This document shows, piece after piece, positions 43,028-52,031 of a stretch of 64,000 nt of DNA. How positions within the stretch are numbered: position 1 is the stretch's first letter; every line of letters starts with the position of its first letter. Source of the DNA: RYN-230 sp963814645 (GTDB lineage Bacteria; Actinomycetota; Actinomycetes; Streptosporangiales; Streptosporangiaceae). A program made the position numbers and the translations under genes. Under the pieces are notes generated by a model. The model had not been told where the DNA came from. It did no database searches and saw only the letters and a program-made list of their open reading frames with translations. Location of the stretch: the NCBI GenBank assembly GCA_963814645.1, contig CAWFDX010000004.1, positions 1,426,001 to 1,490,000 on the forward strand, read 5' to 3'.

Positions 43028-43771
43028 GTGACCAAGGTGCTGGTGATCGACGACGAGGAGCCGATCCTGCGCGCGCTGCGGATCAACCTGACCGCGCGGC
43101 AGTACGAGGTCAGCACGGCCATCGACGGCGCCTCCGGGCTGGCCGCGATGGCCCGGGACCGGCCCGACGTGCTCATCCTCGACCTGGGCCTGCCGGACAT
43201 GGACGGCACCGAGGTGATCAGGGGAGTGCGCGGCTGGACCACGACGCCGATCATCGTGCTGTCCGCGTGGGGCCAGGAGAGCCAGAAGGTGGCCGCGCTC
43301 GACGCGGGCGCCGACGACTACGTGACCAAGCCGTTCGGCATGAACGAACTGCTGGCCCGGCTGCGTGCGGCGGTCCGCCGGGGCGCGCCCGCGCCGGACG
43401 AGCCGGTGCTGGTCACCCCGGACTTCACCGTGGACCTGGCGGCTAAGCGGGTGACCCGGGGCGATGCCGATGTGCGGCTGACCCCGACCGAATGGTCACT
43501 GCTGGAGATCTTGGTGCGTAACGCCAGCCGCCTGGTCACCCAGCGTCAGCTGCTGCGCGAGGTGTGGGGGCCGCAGTACGAGACCGAGGGCAACTACCTG
43601 CGGGTGTACCTGGCCCACCTGCGGCGCAAACTGGAGCCGGACCCATCCCGGCCGCGCTACCTGCACACCGAGCCGGGCATGGGCTACCGGTTCGAGCCGG
43701 GTGGGGTGCCCAGCCCGGGCGGCCGGGCGGCCAGGCCGCCCGATCAGTCCGGGCCGGCCCGCAGCTCGTAG
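43028..43771 (+). CDS. kdpE: KdpE-like OmpR-family response regulator
   Basis: 247 residues. Receiver domain with acidic residues in VIDDEEPIL, phospho-acceptor Asp52 in LILDLGLPDMDG and Lys in DDYVTKPFGM; C-terminal winged helix with LTPTEWSLLEILVRNASRLV, REVWGPQYETEGNYLRVYL and RYLHTEPGMGYRF, which closely follow KdpE. Cognate partner of the upstream kinase. No kdpFABC genes are in the window; the neighbouring KimA-like transporter is the plausible target. The 3' end overlaps the convergent OB-fold gene by about 28 bp. Confidence 0.9.
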   Translation: MTKVLVIDDEEPILRALRINLTARQYEVSTAIDGASGLAAMARDRPDVLILDLGLPDMDGTEVIRGVRGWTTTPIIVLSAWGQESQKVAALDAGADDYVTKPFGMNELLARLRAAVRRGAPAPDEPVLVTPDFTVDLAAKRVTRGDADVRLTPTEWSLLEILVRNASRLVTQRQLLREVWGPQYETEGNYLRVYLAHLRRKLEPDPSRPRYLHTEPGMGYRFEPGGVPSPGGRAARPPDQSGPARSS

Positions 43772-44099
43772 CTGCGGGTTGTAGATGGTCCGCTCGTCCT
43801 TGATCCGGGCCAGCCGGCCGTGCACCTCGATCCGGCGGCCGGGCCGGATGCCCGGGATGTCCCGGCGGCCCAGCCAGACCAGGGTGACGCTGCCGGTGCC
43901 GTCCCACAGGTCGGCCTCCATGGTCAGGCTGGTGCCGCGCGGCCGCAGGGTGACCGTGCGCAGCGTGCCCGCCACGTCGACGTACTCGTGGGCGTCGGTG
44001 TCCGCGATCGGGGTGGCGCCGCTCGTCCCGGCACTCGGCCTGCAGGTCGAGCGCGTGCAGCGTGTCGGTGTCGGCGGTCAGCCGCTGCAGCGGCGGCAT
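43744..44099 (-). pseudogene. OB-fold nucleic-acid-binding-like protein gene, frameshifted twice
   Basis: Small OB-fold protein that in actinobacteria often sits beside KimA-like permeases. Reading from ATG 44099 gives MPPLQRLTADTDTLHALDLQ; one base appears missing near 44024, after which the next frame gives TSGATPIADTDAHEYVDVAG, TLRTVTLRPRGTSLT and VTLVWLGRRDIPGIRPGRR. A second break near 43767 is needed to reach the expected YELRAGPD end and TGA (43744-43746). Without repair the second frame runs on antisense to kdpE. Either sequencing error or decay; the conserved residues look unharmed. Function in the family is unknown. Confidence 0.65.
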
Positions 44100-46102
44100 C
44101 CGCGTCCGCGGCCGGCCCGTTCGGCCCGGCCGCCTTGGCCTGCCCGGGCGGCGGTCCCGCCGGATGCTGCCGGGTGGCCGAGCGCAGCTGGTAGGGCACG
44201 CTGGCCACGATCACGCCGGGCTGCAGCAGCAGCCGGGTCTTGAGCCGCAGCGCGCTCTGGTTGTGCAGCAGCTGCTCCCACCAGTGCCCGACCACGTACT
44301 CCGGGATGTACACGGTGACGATGTCCCGCGGGCTCTCCAGGCGCAGCCGCTTCACGTAGCCCACGACGGGCCGGGTGATCTCCCGGTACGGCGAGGCGAT
44401 CACGGTGAGCGGGACCGGGATGCTGGCCCGCTCCCAGTCCTCCTTGAGCCGCAGCGTCTCCGCCTCGTCCACGTCCACCGTCACCGCCTCCAGCTGGCTG
44501 GGGTGGGTGGCCTTGGCGTAGGCCAGCGCGCGCAGCGTGGGCAGGTGCAGCTTGGACACCAGCACGATGGACAGGTTCCGGGCGGGCAGCGTGAGCCGGT
44601 AGTCGTCCGGCGGGGTGAGCTCCTCGCCGGACGTGCTCGTAGTGCTGGTGGATGCCGCGCATGGTCAGCCAGATGACCGGCATCGCCACCACGACGATCC
44701 ACGCCCCGCTGGCGAACTTGCTGATCAGCACGATGACCAGGACCACCCCGGTGAAGCAGGCGCCGATCGTGTTGATCGTCCGGGACCGGTATCATCCGCC
44801 GCCGGACGGCCTTGGCTCGGTGGTGGTCGCGGCAGCAGCCGGTTCCAGTGCCGGATCATCCCGGTCTGGCTGCACACGAACGAGACGAACACGCCGATGA
44901 TGTAGAGCTGGATCAGCCTGGTGGGTGACGCCTGGAAGACGACGATGAGCAGGATGGCGAAGCCGGACAACAGCAAAATCCCATTGCTGAACGCCAGCCG
45001 GTCCCGCGGGTGTGCAACTGGCGCGGCAGGTAGCCGTCCCGGGACAGGATCGAGGCGAGTACCGGGAAGCCGTTGAACGCCGTGTTCGCGGCCAGCACCA
45101 GGATCAGCGCGGTGACGAACTGGAGCACGTAGAACAGCGGCGAGCCGTCGCCGAACACGGCCCGGCCGACCTGGGCGATCACGGTGCGCTGGGTGGTCCC
45201 GGGCGGCATCCCGATCAGGTCCTGCGCGGGCGCGTAGTGCACGTGGCTGGCCAGCGCCAGCGCGGTGACCCCGGCGAACATGGTCACCGCGATCGCGCCC
45301 AGCAGGGCCAGCGTGGTCGCGGCGTTCTTGCTCTTGGGCTTGCGGAACGCCGGCACCCCGTTGCTGATCGCCTCCACCCCGGTGAGCGCGGTGCAGCCGG
45401 AGGAGAACGCGCGCAGCAGCAGGAAGATCAGGGCCACCCCGGTGAACTCGCCGGCTGACCTTGATCCGGTAGTGGGCGCTGTCCGACTCGAGGTGGTGGC
45501 CCGAGCCCGAGCCGGGTGAAGCCGACGATGATGAGCAGCGCGACCACGCCGATGAAGCAGTAGGTGGGGATGGCGAACGCGGTGCCCGACTCACGCACCC
45601 CGCGCAGGTTCATCAGCGCGATGACCGCCACCACGAGCACCGCGATGAGCGTGACGTGCGCGTCCAGCACCGGGAACGCGGAGGCCAGGTTGGCCACGCC
45701 GGCGGACACCGACACCGCCACGGTCAGCGTGTAGTCCACCATCAGCGCGCTGGCCACGGTCATGCCGATCTTGGGCCCGAGGTTGGTGCTGGTCACCTCG
45801 TAGTCCCCGCCACCGGACGGGTAGGCGTGCACGTTCTGCCGGTAGGACGCCACCACGACCAGCATCAGCACGCCCACCGCGAGCGCGATGTACGGGGTGT
45901 AGTGGAAGAACGCGATGCCGCCGACGGACAGCACGATCAGGATTTCCTCGGTCGCGTAGGCGACCGAGGACAGCGCGTCGCTGGCGAACACGGGCAGCGC
46001 GATGCGCTTGGGCAGCAGCGTGTGCCCCAGCCGGTCGCTGCGCATCGGCTGCCCCAGCAGCAGCCGCTTCACCGCCCCGAACATCATGGCCACGGCCGGC
46101 AT
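44078..46102 (-). pseudogene. KimA-like APC-superfamily potassium permease gene with multiple frame breaks
   Basis: The 5' part encodes a protein much like Bacillus KimA (high-affinity K+ importer): FGAVKRLLLGQP, ALPVFASDALSSVAYATEEI, VVVASYRQNVHAYPSGGGDY, ASALMVDYTLTVAVSVSAG. The same protein continues in other frames: SGHHLESDSAHYRIKVS (~45480), ALTGVEAISNGVPAFRKPKS (from ~45456), FSNGILLLSGFAILLIVVF (from ~45003), VVLVIVLISKFASGAWIVVV (from ~44790), LVSKLHLPTLRALAYAKATH (from ~44625). Six breaks are needed, five readable as one extra base (one of these could be two missing) and one as one missing base. Start ATG 46102; 3' end uncertain. The K+ role is by homology and by the adjacent KdpE-like pair. 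Confidence 0.75.
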
Positions 46103-46145
46103 GGTAAGCCGGGCCCCTGCGCGTGATGCCAGCGGGCAGGCAAAG

Positions 46146-46917
46146 CTATGAGTTCCCACTGAGCGTGACGTTGTGCCCGGTGATGTGCACCAGGATGCCC
46201 TGCTGGGTCATGGTCGACGCTTTGCACGTCGAGCCCCATCGGCAGGCCGGGGATGGTGATCGTCATGTTGTTCAGCCCGCCCAGTGCGGACAGCGGGATC
46301 CCGCCCGCGTTGACCACCGCGATGTTGATCTTGTTAGCGCCGGCCTTGGTCACCTTGGCCACCCCGCTGCCGGAGATGAAGCCGAGGTCGATGGTGACCT
46401 TGGCCTCGGTGCTGTTCAGCGCGGAGATCTTCAGGCCGGGCACGTCGGCCGCCTTGGCCAGGCTGGCGAAGGTGATCAGCCCGGTGCCGTTCAGGCTGCC
46501 CACCTGGGCGCCGCTGAACCCGTTGATCAGCTTCATGTCATGCATGGTGGCGTGCAGGTTGTCGATGACGACCGGCCCGGCCTTCTCGGTGGCCGCACTG
46601 AGCTGGACCTCGTTGAACTTGCGCGCGGCCAGCTGGGTCAGGAACGGGAAGCCCTCGATGTTGACCGTGGGCTTGTTGCTCAGGCCGCCCTGGGTCTGCA
46701 CCTGGGAAGCGAACTGGTTGTCCGCGTAGCGCACCGCGACCCGGTCGGCGATCACGAACAAGACGGCCAGCACGACCAGTGTCACGATGAAGATGATCAA
46801 CCCACGGCGGCGCCGCCGGTATCTGCGCTGCGGCCGGCCGTCGTCGAAGTAGCCCCCGTATGACCCATCATCGGCCCCGGGCTGGATCGGCAGGCGTTGC
46901 GTTGGGTAATCGCTCAC
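46146..46917 (-). CDS. DUF2993 (LmeA-like) envelope protein, frameshift near 46215
   Basis: About 256 residues. A basic N-terminus (QRRYRRRRRGL) precedes one membrane helix (LIIFIVTLVVLAVLFVIADR) and a DUF2993 domain (VNIEGFPFLTQLAARKFNEV, TGLITFASLAKAADVPGLKI, LGGLNNMTITIPGLPMGLDV). The mycobacterial relative LmeA is a periplasmic lipid-binding protein supporting lipomannan elongation. The end is frameshifted: one extra base in GTCGACCATG (about 46213-46217) hides the expected MTQQGILVHITGHNVTLSGN ending at 46146; unrepaired, the frame runs to 46084 inside the permease gene. GTG 46917 preferred over TTG 46971. Confidence 0.8.
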
Positions 46918-47092
46918 GGTTACCGCCAGGGGTGATCGTGTCCCGGCCAGGTGCCGGGTCGCGTTGCGCAAATGTTATGACACGGCCGCTGGGCGCCGAC
47001 CGGCCCGAGCCGCCACACTGGGCGGCCGCCCCCGCCTGGTGCGCGTATCGATCCTGGTCGGGGCGGGCGGCGCAAAGTTTCCTTATTTCCGG

Positions 47093-49405
47093 CTAACGCA
47101 GGCTGGAAACGTTTACGGCCTCCAATTGGTGTGAGCCCGAATTCGTGACCAGCGCGGTCCGACCGCCTGGCTCCACGGCGAACTCGCGGGGCAGCAGGCC
47201 AGCCTGGATCAGCCCGAGCACGGCCGGGCGGCCGCTCAGTGCGGCGGCGGTATCGATCACGCCCAGGCTGGCCTGGCCGGTCCCGTGCCGGCCGGAGTTG
47301 GCCACCAGGATCCGGCTGCCGCCGTTCAGCGCGGTCAGCCCGATCGGCGCCGCGCCGACCTCGACCTTGGCGATGAGCGCCCGGCCCGGGTCGGTGCGCA
47401 GCCGGGCCGCGGAGAACGCGAGCAGCGCGTTGCTGGCCCGGGCGGTCACCCAGACGGTGGCCCCGCCGGCCGTGGTGATCACCCGGCCCGGGTCGCAGCC
47501 GGCCGGGACGGCGGCCTGGACGGACCGGGCCGGGTCGGTCTCCGCCCGGGCCACGTTGATCATGGTCAGCATGCCCTGCTCGCTGGTCTGGTTGCGTTTC
47601 TGGGTGGTCACGTACAGCCACTGGCCGTCCCGGGATACGGTCATCCCGATCGGGTTGATGCCGAGCCGGACGTCACCGACAAAGCCAGACGTGCGCAGTC
47701 CGCTGGCCAGCGCGGCGCGCAGGTTGAACACGGCCATCGTGCCGCTGTTCTCCAGCGTGACGAACGCGAACTGGCCGTCGCTGGACAGCGCCACCTCGAC
47801 CGCCCCGTCGCCATGCGGGCTGGTCAGGGTGCCGAGCACGCTGCCCTGGCGATGGTGCTCGGCGCGCGCCACGCTGATCACCACGGCGCCGGCGCCCGAC
47901 GCGGCCAGCAGGTACTGGCCGTCCGGGGTGATCGCCTCGCCGTGCGGCGCGGCCGGCACCTTGATCCGCCGGACCGGCGCCGGGGCGAGCGTGCCGCTGG
48001 AACGGAGCACCTCGATCGAGCGCCCCACGCCGGTGGACACGAACGAGTACTCACCGCCAGCCGCGACCGCGACCGCGAACGGCATCCCGGTCAGCCGGAC
48101 GAAGCTGGGCCGGATGCCGGCCAGCTGCTTCGCGTCCGCCGAGGCGTTCACGCAGCCGGGCGGGGCCAGCGCGGCGGGCTGTGGGGGAGACGCCGTGCGG
48201 TGCCGGTGGGCGATGGCCAGCCCGGTGCCGGCCACGCCCAGGATCAGCAGCCCGATCAGGGCCGGCACCATCCGGGACCGCCAGCCGGGCCGGAAGTCGG
48301 CTGACCCACCGGGCGGCGGGCCGGTAACCGGCGGCAGCGGGCCGGTTGGCGGTTCGGCCGCGCGTGGCGGCGGCTCGACCCAGCCTGACTGGGCCGGGCC
48401 GGGGCCTGGGCCGGCGGCGCGGGGCGATTCGGCCCACACCGGCTCGCCGGGATCGGTGGCCGGGTGAGCGGGCTGGGGTGCCGGGCTGGCCACCGGGACG
48501 TCCAGGGCTGGTTCCGGGCTGGGCTCGTCGCCGGGGGCGAGCTGGCAGGCCGCCCGCAGCGCCTGGACGAAGTCGAGGCAGCGCTGATAGCGGGCGCCGG
48601 GGGACTTGGCCAGCGCCCGGGTCATCACGTGGTTCACCGCGGACGGCAGATCGGGGCGGCGCGCGGTGAGTGGCGGTGGCGGTTCGGACAGCTGGGCCCA
48701 CAGCACGGCCAGGCTCTGGTCCCGGTTGAACGGCGGGGCGCCAGCCAGCATCTCGAACGTGGCGCAGGCCAGCGCGTACAGGTCGGCCCGGCCGTCTACC
48801 GGGCGGTTCTCGATCTGCTCCGGGGCGACGTAGTCGAGCGTGCCGACCAGCTGGCCGGTGGCAGTCAGCGCCACCCCAGCCAGCGCCTTCTTGCTTAACC
48901 CGAAGTCGGACAGGTAGACGTGCTCGGTATGCGGGCCGGTGCTCCGGTCACGCAGCATGTTGGCCGGCTTGACGTCCCGGTGCACCAGGCCGCGGTCGTG
49001 CGCCGTGTCCAGCGCCGAGGCCACCTGGGCGGCGATGTCCACGGCCCGCCAGGCCGGCAGCGGCCCTTCGGCGTCAAGCAGGGTACGCACGTCCGCGCCG
49101 GCCACGTAGCGCATCGCGATGAACAGCACGCCGTCGGCCTCGCCGGCCGCGAAGACCGGGATGATGTGCGGGTGGTCCACGGCCGCGGCGGCCTTCGACT
49201 CGCGGATGAAGCGCTGCTGGAACTCGCTGTCCTCAGCCAGCGCCGGGTCGAGGATCTTGAGCGCCACCTGCCGGTCCAGCTGTAGGTCGTAGGCACGGTA
49301 GACGACCGCCATGCCGCCGCGGCCGATCTGCTCGTCGAGCCGGTAGCCGGCCACCCGGGCGCCAGCCGGGAACCCGGCCGCGGGCCAGGGGCTCTCGTCG
49401 CTCAC
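47093..49405 (-). CDS. receptor Ser/Thr protein kinase with extracytoplasmic beta-propeller sensor
   Basis: 770 residues. Kinase domain: GRGGMAVVY (28-36), Lys50 in VALKILD, HRDVKPANM (142-150), DFG 167-169, GTLDYVAPEQ (188-197). A Pro-rich linker (~285-375) leads to one membrane helix (~378-398, ALIGLLILGVAGTGLAIAH) and a ~350-residue outer domain of YVTN/WD-like repeats (GEAITPDGQYLLAASGAGAV, AVEVALSSDGQFAFVTLENS, NPIGMTVSRDGQWLYVTTQ), i.e. a beta-propeller as in PknD-type receptors. The sensor is paralogous to the protein at 54634-55971. Divergent from the FHA-ABC transporter, its likely phospho-partner. Confidence 0.95.
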   Translation of the reverse strand: MSDESPWPAAGFPAGARVAGYRLDEQIGRGGMAVVYRAYDLQLDRQVALKILDPALAEDSEFQQRFIRESKAAAAVDHPHIIPVFAAGEADGVLFIAMRYVAGADVRTLLDAEGPLPAWRAVDIAAQVASALDTAHDRGLVHRDVKPANMLRDRSTGPHTEHVYLSDFGLSKKALAGVALTATGQLVGTLDYVAPEQIENRPVDGRADLYALACATFEMLAGAPPFNRDQSLAVLWAQLSEPPPPLTARRPDLPSAVNHVMTRALAKSPGARYQRCLDFVQALRAACQLAPGDEPSPEPALDVPVASPAPQPAHPATDPGEPVWAESPRAAGPGPGPAQSGWVEPPPRAAEPPTGPLPPVTGPPPGGSADFRPGWRSRMVPALIGLLILGVAGTGLAIAHRHRTASPPQPAALAPPGCVNASADAKQLAGIRPSFVRLTGMPFAVAVAAGGEYSFVSTGVGRSIEVLRSSGTLAPAPVRRIKVPAAPHGEAITPDGQYLLAASGAGAVVISVARAEHHRQGSVLGTLTSPHGDGAVEVALSSDGQFAFVTLENSGTMAVFNLRAALASGLRTSGFVGDVRLGINPIGMTVSRDGQWLYVTTQKRNQTSEQGMLTMINVARAETDPARSVQAAVPAGCDPGRVITTAGGATVWVTARASNALLAFSAARLRTDPGRALIAKVEVGAAPIGLTALNGGSRILVANSGRHGTGQASLGVIDTAAALSGRPAVLGLIQAGLLPREFAVEPGGRTALVTNSGSHQLEAVNVSSLR

Positions 49406-49637
49406 CGCGCCTCCCGCGCTCGCCGTTCCGGTTCCCTACCCGATCACGTTTCCTGTCCCGCATCGCGCCGGGCAGCGGCAATTTGCGCTCCGGCAAGCAT
49501 GCAGGGGATGGAGATTAAGTTTCGGGCTTTCCGGGACAAGAGCGCTCATGCTAGCCGCAACCGCAGTGAAACCCCCGCAGGTCCGGATACTGGCCGCCCC
49601 TATATTACCGGCAGTTGAATCGCCTTAGACTGGGCAA

Positions 49638-51983
49638 ATGAATGAGCGTCTCGTCTCGCCGCCGGATGCCCCGGCGCTCGTGGTGAAGACCCAGGGCACC
49701 GACCAGACGCTGCGGGCGGGCTCGCAGTACCGGGTGGGCCGGGACCCCCAGTCGGACATCGTGGTCAGCGATTCCCGGGTCTCCTGGAAGCACGCGGTGC
49801 TCCGGGCCGACGGCAACTGCTGGCACCTGGAGGACAACGGGAGCACCAACGGGACGTTCCTGGGCACCCGCCGGGTAGGCCGGGTGGAGATCACCCAGAA
49901 CTGCGTGCTGCGCCTGGGCCACCCGGATGACGGCCCGGTGATGATGCTGGCCGTGACCCGCCCCACCTCGGTCCCGGTCAGCCCCGGGCAGAGCAGTGTG
50001 GACCGCCGGCCAACTGCGGTAATGCGGGCGCCCACCCGGCGGCTGCGCATCGGCCGGGCGCCCGGCAATGACCTGGTCGTGCCGGACCTGAGCGTTTCCC
50101 GTGAGCATGCGGAACTGCGCAACCTTGGTAGCGGCCGGTATGAAATCGCCGATTTGGGCAGCCATAACGGCACTTTCGTAAATGGCCAGCGGATCGGCCA
50201 GCCGACCACGATTACCGGGCAGGACCTGATCGGCATCGGCCGGGCCTCGTTCCGCCTGGTCGGCGACGAACTGCGGGAATTCATCGACGAGGGCGACGTC
50301 TCGCTGGTCGCCCAGGAGCTCACCGTGCGGCTGTCCAGCGGCAAGGTGCTGCTCGACAAAGTCAGCTTCCCGATCGGCGAGCGCAGCCTGGTCGGCATCA
50401 TCGGCCCCAGCGGCGCCGGCAAGAGCACGCTGCTCGGTGCGCTGACCGGGATGCGGCCGGCCACCGACGGCGCGGTGCTCTACGACAGCCGGGACCTGTA
50501 CCAGCACTACGCGGAGCTACGGCACCGGATCGGCCTGGTCCCGCAGGACAACATCCTGCACACCCAGCTGTCCGCGCAGCGCGCCCTGGGTTACGCGGCC
50601 GAGCTGCGGTTTCCTGGCGACACCTCGAAGGCGGAGCGGCGCAGCCGGGTCACCGAGGTCATCGACGAACTCGGGCTGAAGAAGCACGCGCAGACCCGGG
50701 CCGGCGCGCTGTCCGGCGGCCAGCAGAAGCGGGTCAACGTGGCCCTGGAACTGCTGACCAAGCCGTCCCTGCTGTTCCTGGACGAGCCCACCTCCGGCCT
50801 GGACCCGGGGCTGGACAAGTCGGTCATGGAGATGATGAACCGGCTGGCCAAGGACGGCCGGACGGTCATCGTGGTCACACACAGCGTGGCCAACCTGGAC
50901 ATCTGCGACCGGCTGCTGGTGCTGGTGCCCGGGGGCAAGGTGGCGTTCTACGGGCCGCCCGCGGACGGGCTCAAGCACTTCCAGAAGCCCGGCTGGGCCG
51001 AGGTGTTCCAGGCCTTCGAGGCGGAGCCGGACCGGGACTGGGCCGCCGACTTCCGCAACTCGCACTACCACGCCGAATACGTGGCGGCCGGGCTGTCCGG
51101 CCCGCTGCCCGCGCAGGCCCGGGACCGGTCGGCGGCCCCGCCGCCGCCACCGCGCACCCGCGGCACCCTCGGCCAGCTGTCCACGCTGTCCCGCCGGTAC
51201 ATGGCGGTCATCGCCTCGGACCGCAACTTCCTGATCATGCTGGCCGTGCTGCCCATCGTGCTTGGCGCGCTCATCCTGGCCATGGGCCGGACCGCGCCGC
51301 AAGGGCTGGCCGGGCACAACAACGGCAACGCGGAGTCCGTGCTGCTCACCCTGACCATCTGCGCCTGCCTGGCCGGGGCGACCAACTCGGTGCGCGAACT
51401 GGTCAAGGAACGGCCCATCTACGAACGAGAACGGGCGGCCGGCCTGTCGTCCGGCGCCTACCTGTGGTCCAAGCTCATCGTGCTCGGCGTGATCACCGCC
51501 GTGCAGGCGGCCGTGCTGGTGCTGATCGGCCTGGCCGGCCTGAAGCCGCCGCCCACCGGCTCGGTGCTGACGTCCGCTCCGGAGGCCGAGCTGATCCTGG
51601 CGGTGGCCCTGCTCGCGGTCGCCTCGATGACGCTCGGTCTGCTGGTGTCGTCCATGGTGAACACGTCAGAGAAAACTATGCCGTTCCTGGTGCTGTCGGT
51701 GATGGCGCAGGTCATCCTCTCTGGTGGCCTGCTGGCCCTGCCGGCCGGGCTGGCCCAGATCTCGTACCTGACGCCAGCCCGGTGGGGGTTCGCCGCGACC
51801 GCGTCCACGGTCAACTTCAACAACATCATCCCGCCCGGCGAGTTCAAGCCGGAGTGGATCTGGAACCACACGGCGGTGTCCTGGTTCACCGACATGGGCG
51901 GGTCGGCCGTGCTCGCCTTGCTGTTCCTGATCATTGCCTGGTGGCGCCTGGTCCGGCTCAGTCCTGGACGGAGGCGGCGCTGA
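49638..51983 (+). CDS. double-FHA ABC transporter (Rv1747-like)
   Basis: 781 residues on one chain: FHA1 (~25-100; VGRDPQSDIVVSDSRVSWKH, DNGSTNGTF), FHA2 (~135-210; IGRAPGNDLVVPDLSVSREH, DLGSHNGTFVNGQ), ABCG-type ATPase (~225-480; Walker A GPSGAGKST at 256-264, LSGGQQKRVNVALELL, LLFLDEPTSGLD) and a C-terminal ABC-2 membrane domain (~530-775). The architecture matches mycobacterial Rv1747, an exporter bound and phosphorylated by the adjacent kinase PknF; here a kinase gene is likewise adjacent, but divergent. FHA domains bind phosphothreonine, so kinase control is a strong inference. Cargo unknown, probably an envelope lipid. ATG 49638 has no clear ribosome site. Confidence 0.95.
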   Translation: MNERLVSPPDAPALVVKTQGTDQTLRAGSQYRVGRDPQSDIVVSDSRVSWKHAVLRADGNCWHLEDNGSTNGTFLGTRRVGRVEITQNCVLRLGHPDDGPVMMLAVTRPTSVPVSPGQSSVDRRPTAVMRAPTRRLRIGRAPGNDLVVPDLSVSREHAELRNLGSGRYEIADLGSHNGTFVNGQRIGQPTTITGQDLIGIGRASFRLVGDELREFIDEGDVSLVAQELTVRLSSGKVLLDKVSFPIGERSLVGIIGPSGAGKSTLLGALTGMRPATDGAVLYDSRDLYQHYAELRHRIGLVPQDNILHTQLSAQRALGYAAELRFPGDTSKAERRSRVTEVIDELGLKKHAQTRAGALSGGQQKRVNVALELLTKPSLLFLDEPTSGLDPGLDKSVMEMMNRLAKDGRTVIVVTHSVANLDICDRLLVLVPGGKVAFYGPPADGLKHFQKPGWAEVFQAFEAEPDRDWAADFRNSHYHAEYVAAGLSGPLPAQARDRSAAPPPPPRTRGTLGQLSTLSRRYMAVIASDRNFLIMLAVLPIVLGALILAMGRTAPQGLAGHNNGNAESVLLTLTICACLAGATNSVRELVKERPIYERERAAGLSSGAYLWSKLIVLGVITAVQAAVLVLIGLAGLKPPPTGSVLTSAPEAELILAVALLAVASMTLGLLVSSMVNTSEKTMPFLVLSVMAQVILSGGLLALPAGLAQISYLTPARWGFAATASTVNFNNIIPPGEFKPEWIWNHTAVSWFTDMGGSAVLALLFLIIAWWRLVRLSPGRRRR

Positions 51984-52031
51984 CCGGGCGGCCGTTATGC
52001 GGTCGAGCCCGCCGGATGAAACGATCTCGGG

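Noticed and set aside
43496..43975. 159-codon minus-strand open frame as the complete OB-fold gene
   Set aside because: Its C-terminal half is antisense to kdpE and not OB-fold-like; the real end appears to be at 43744 after a frame break.
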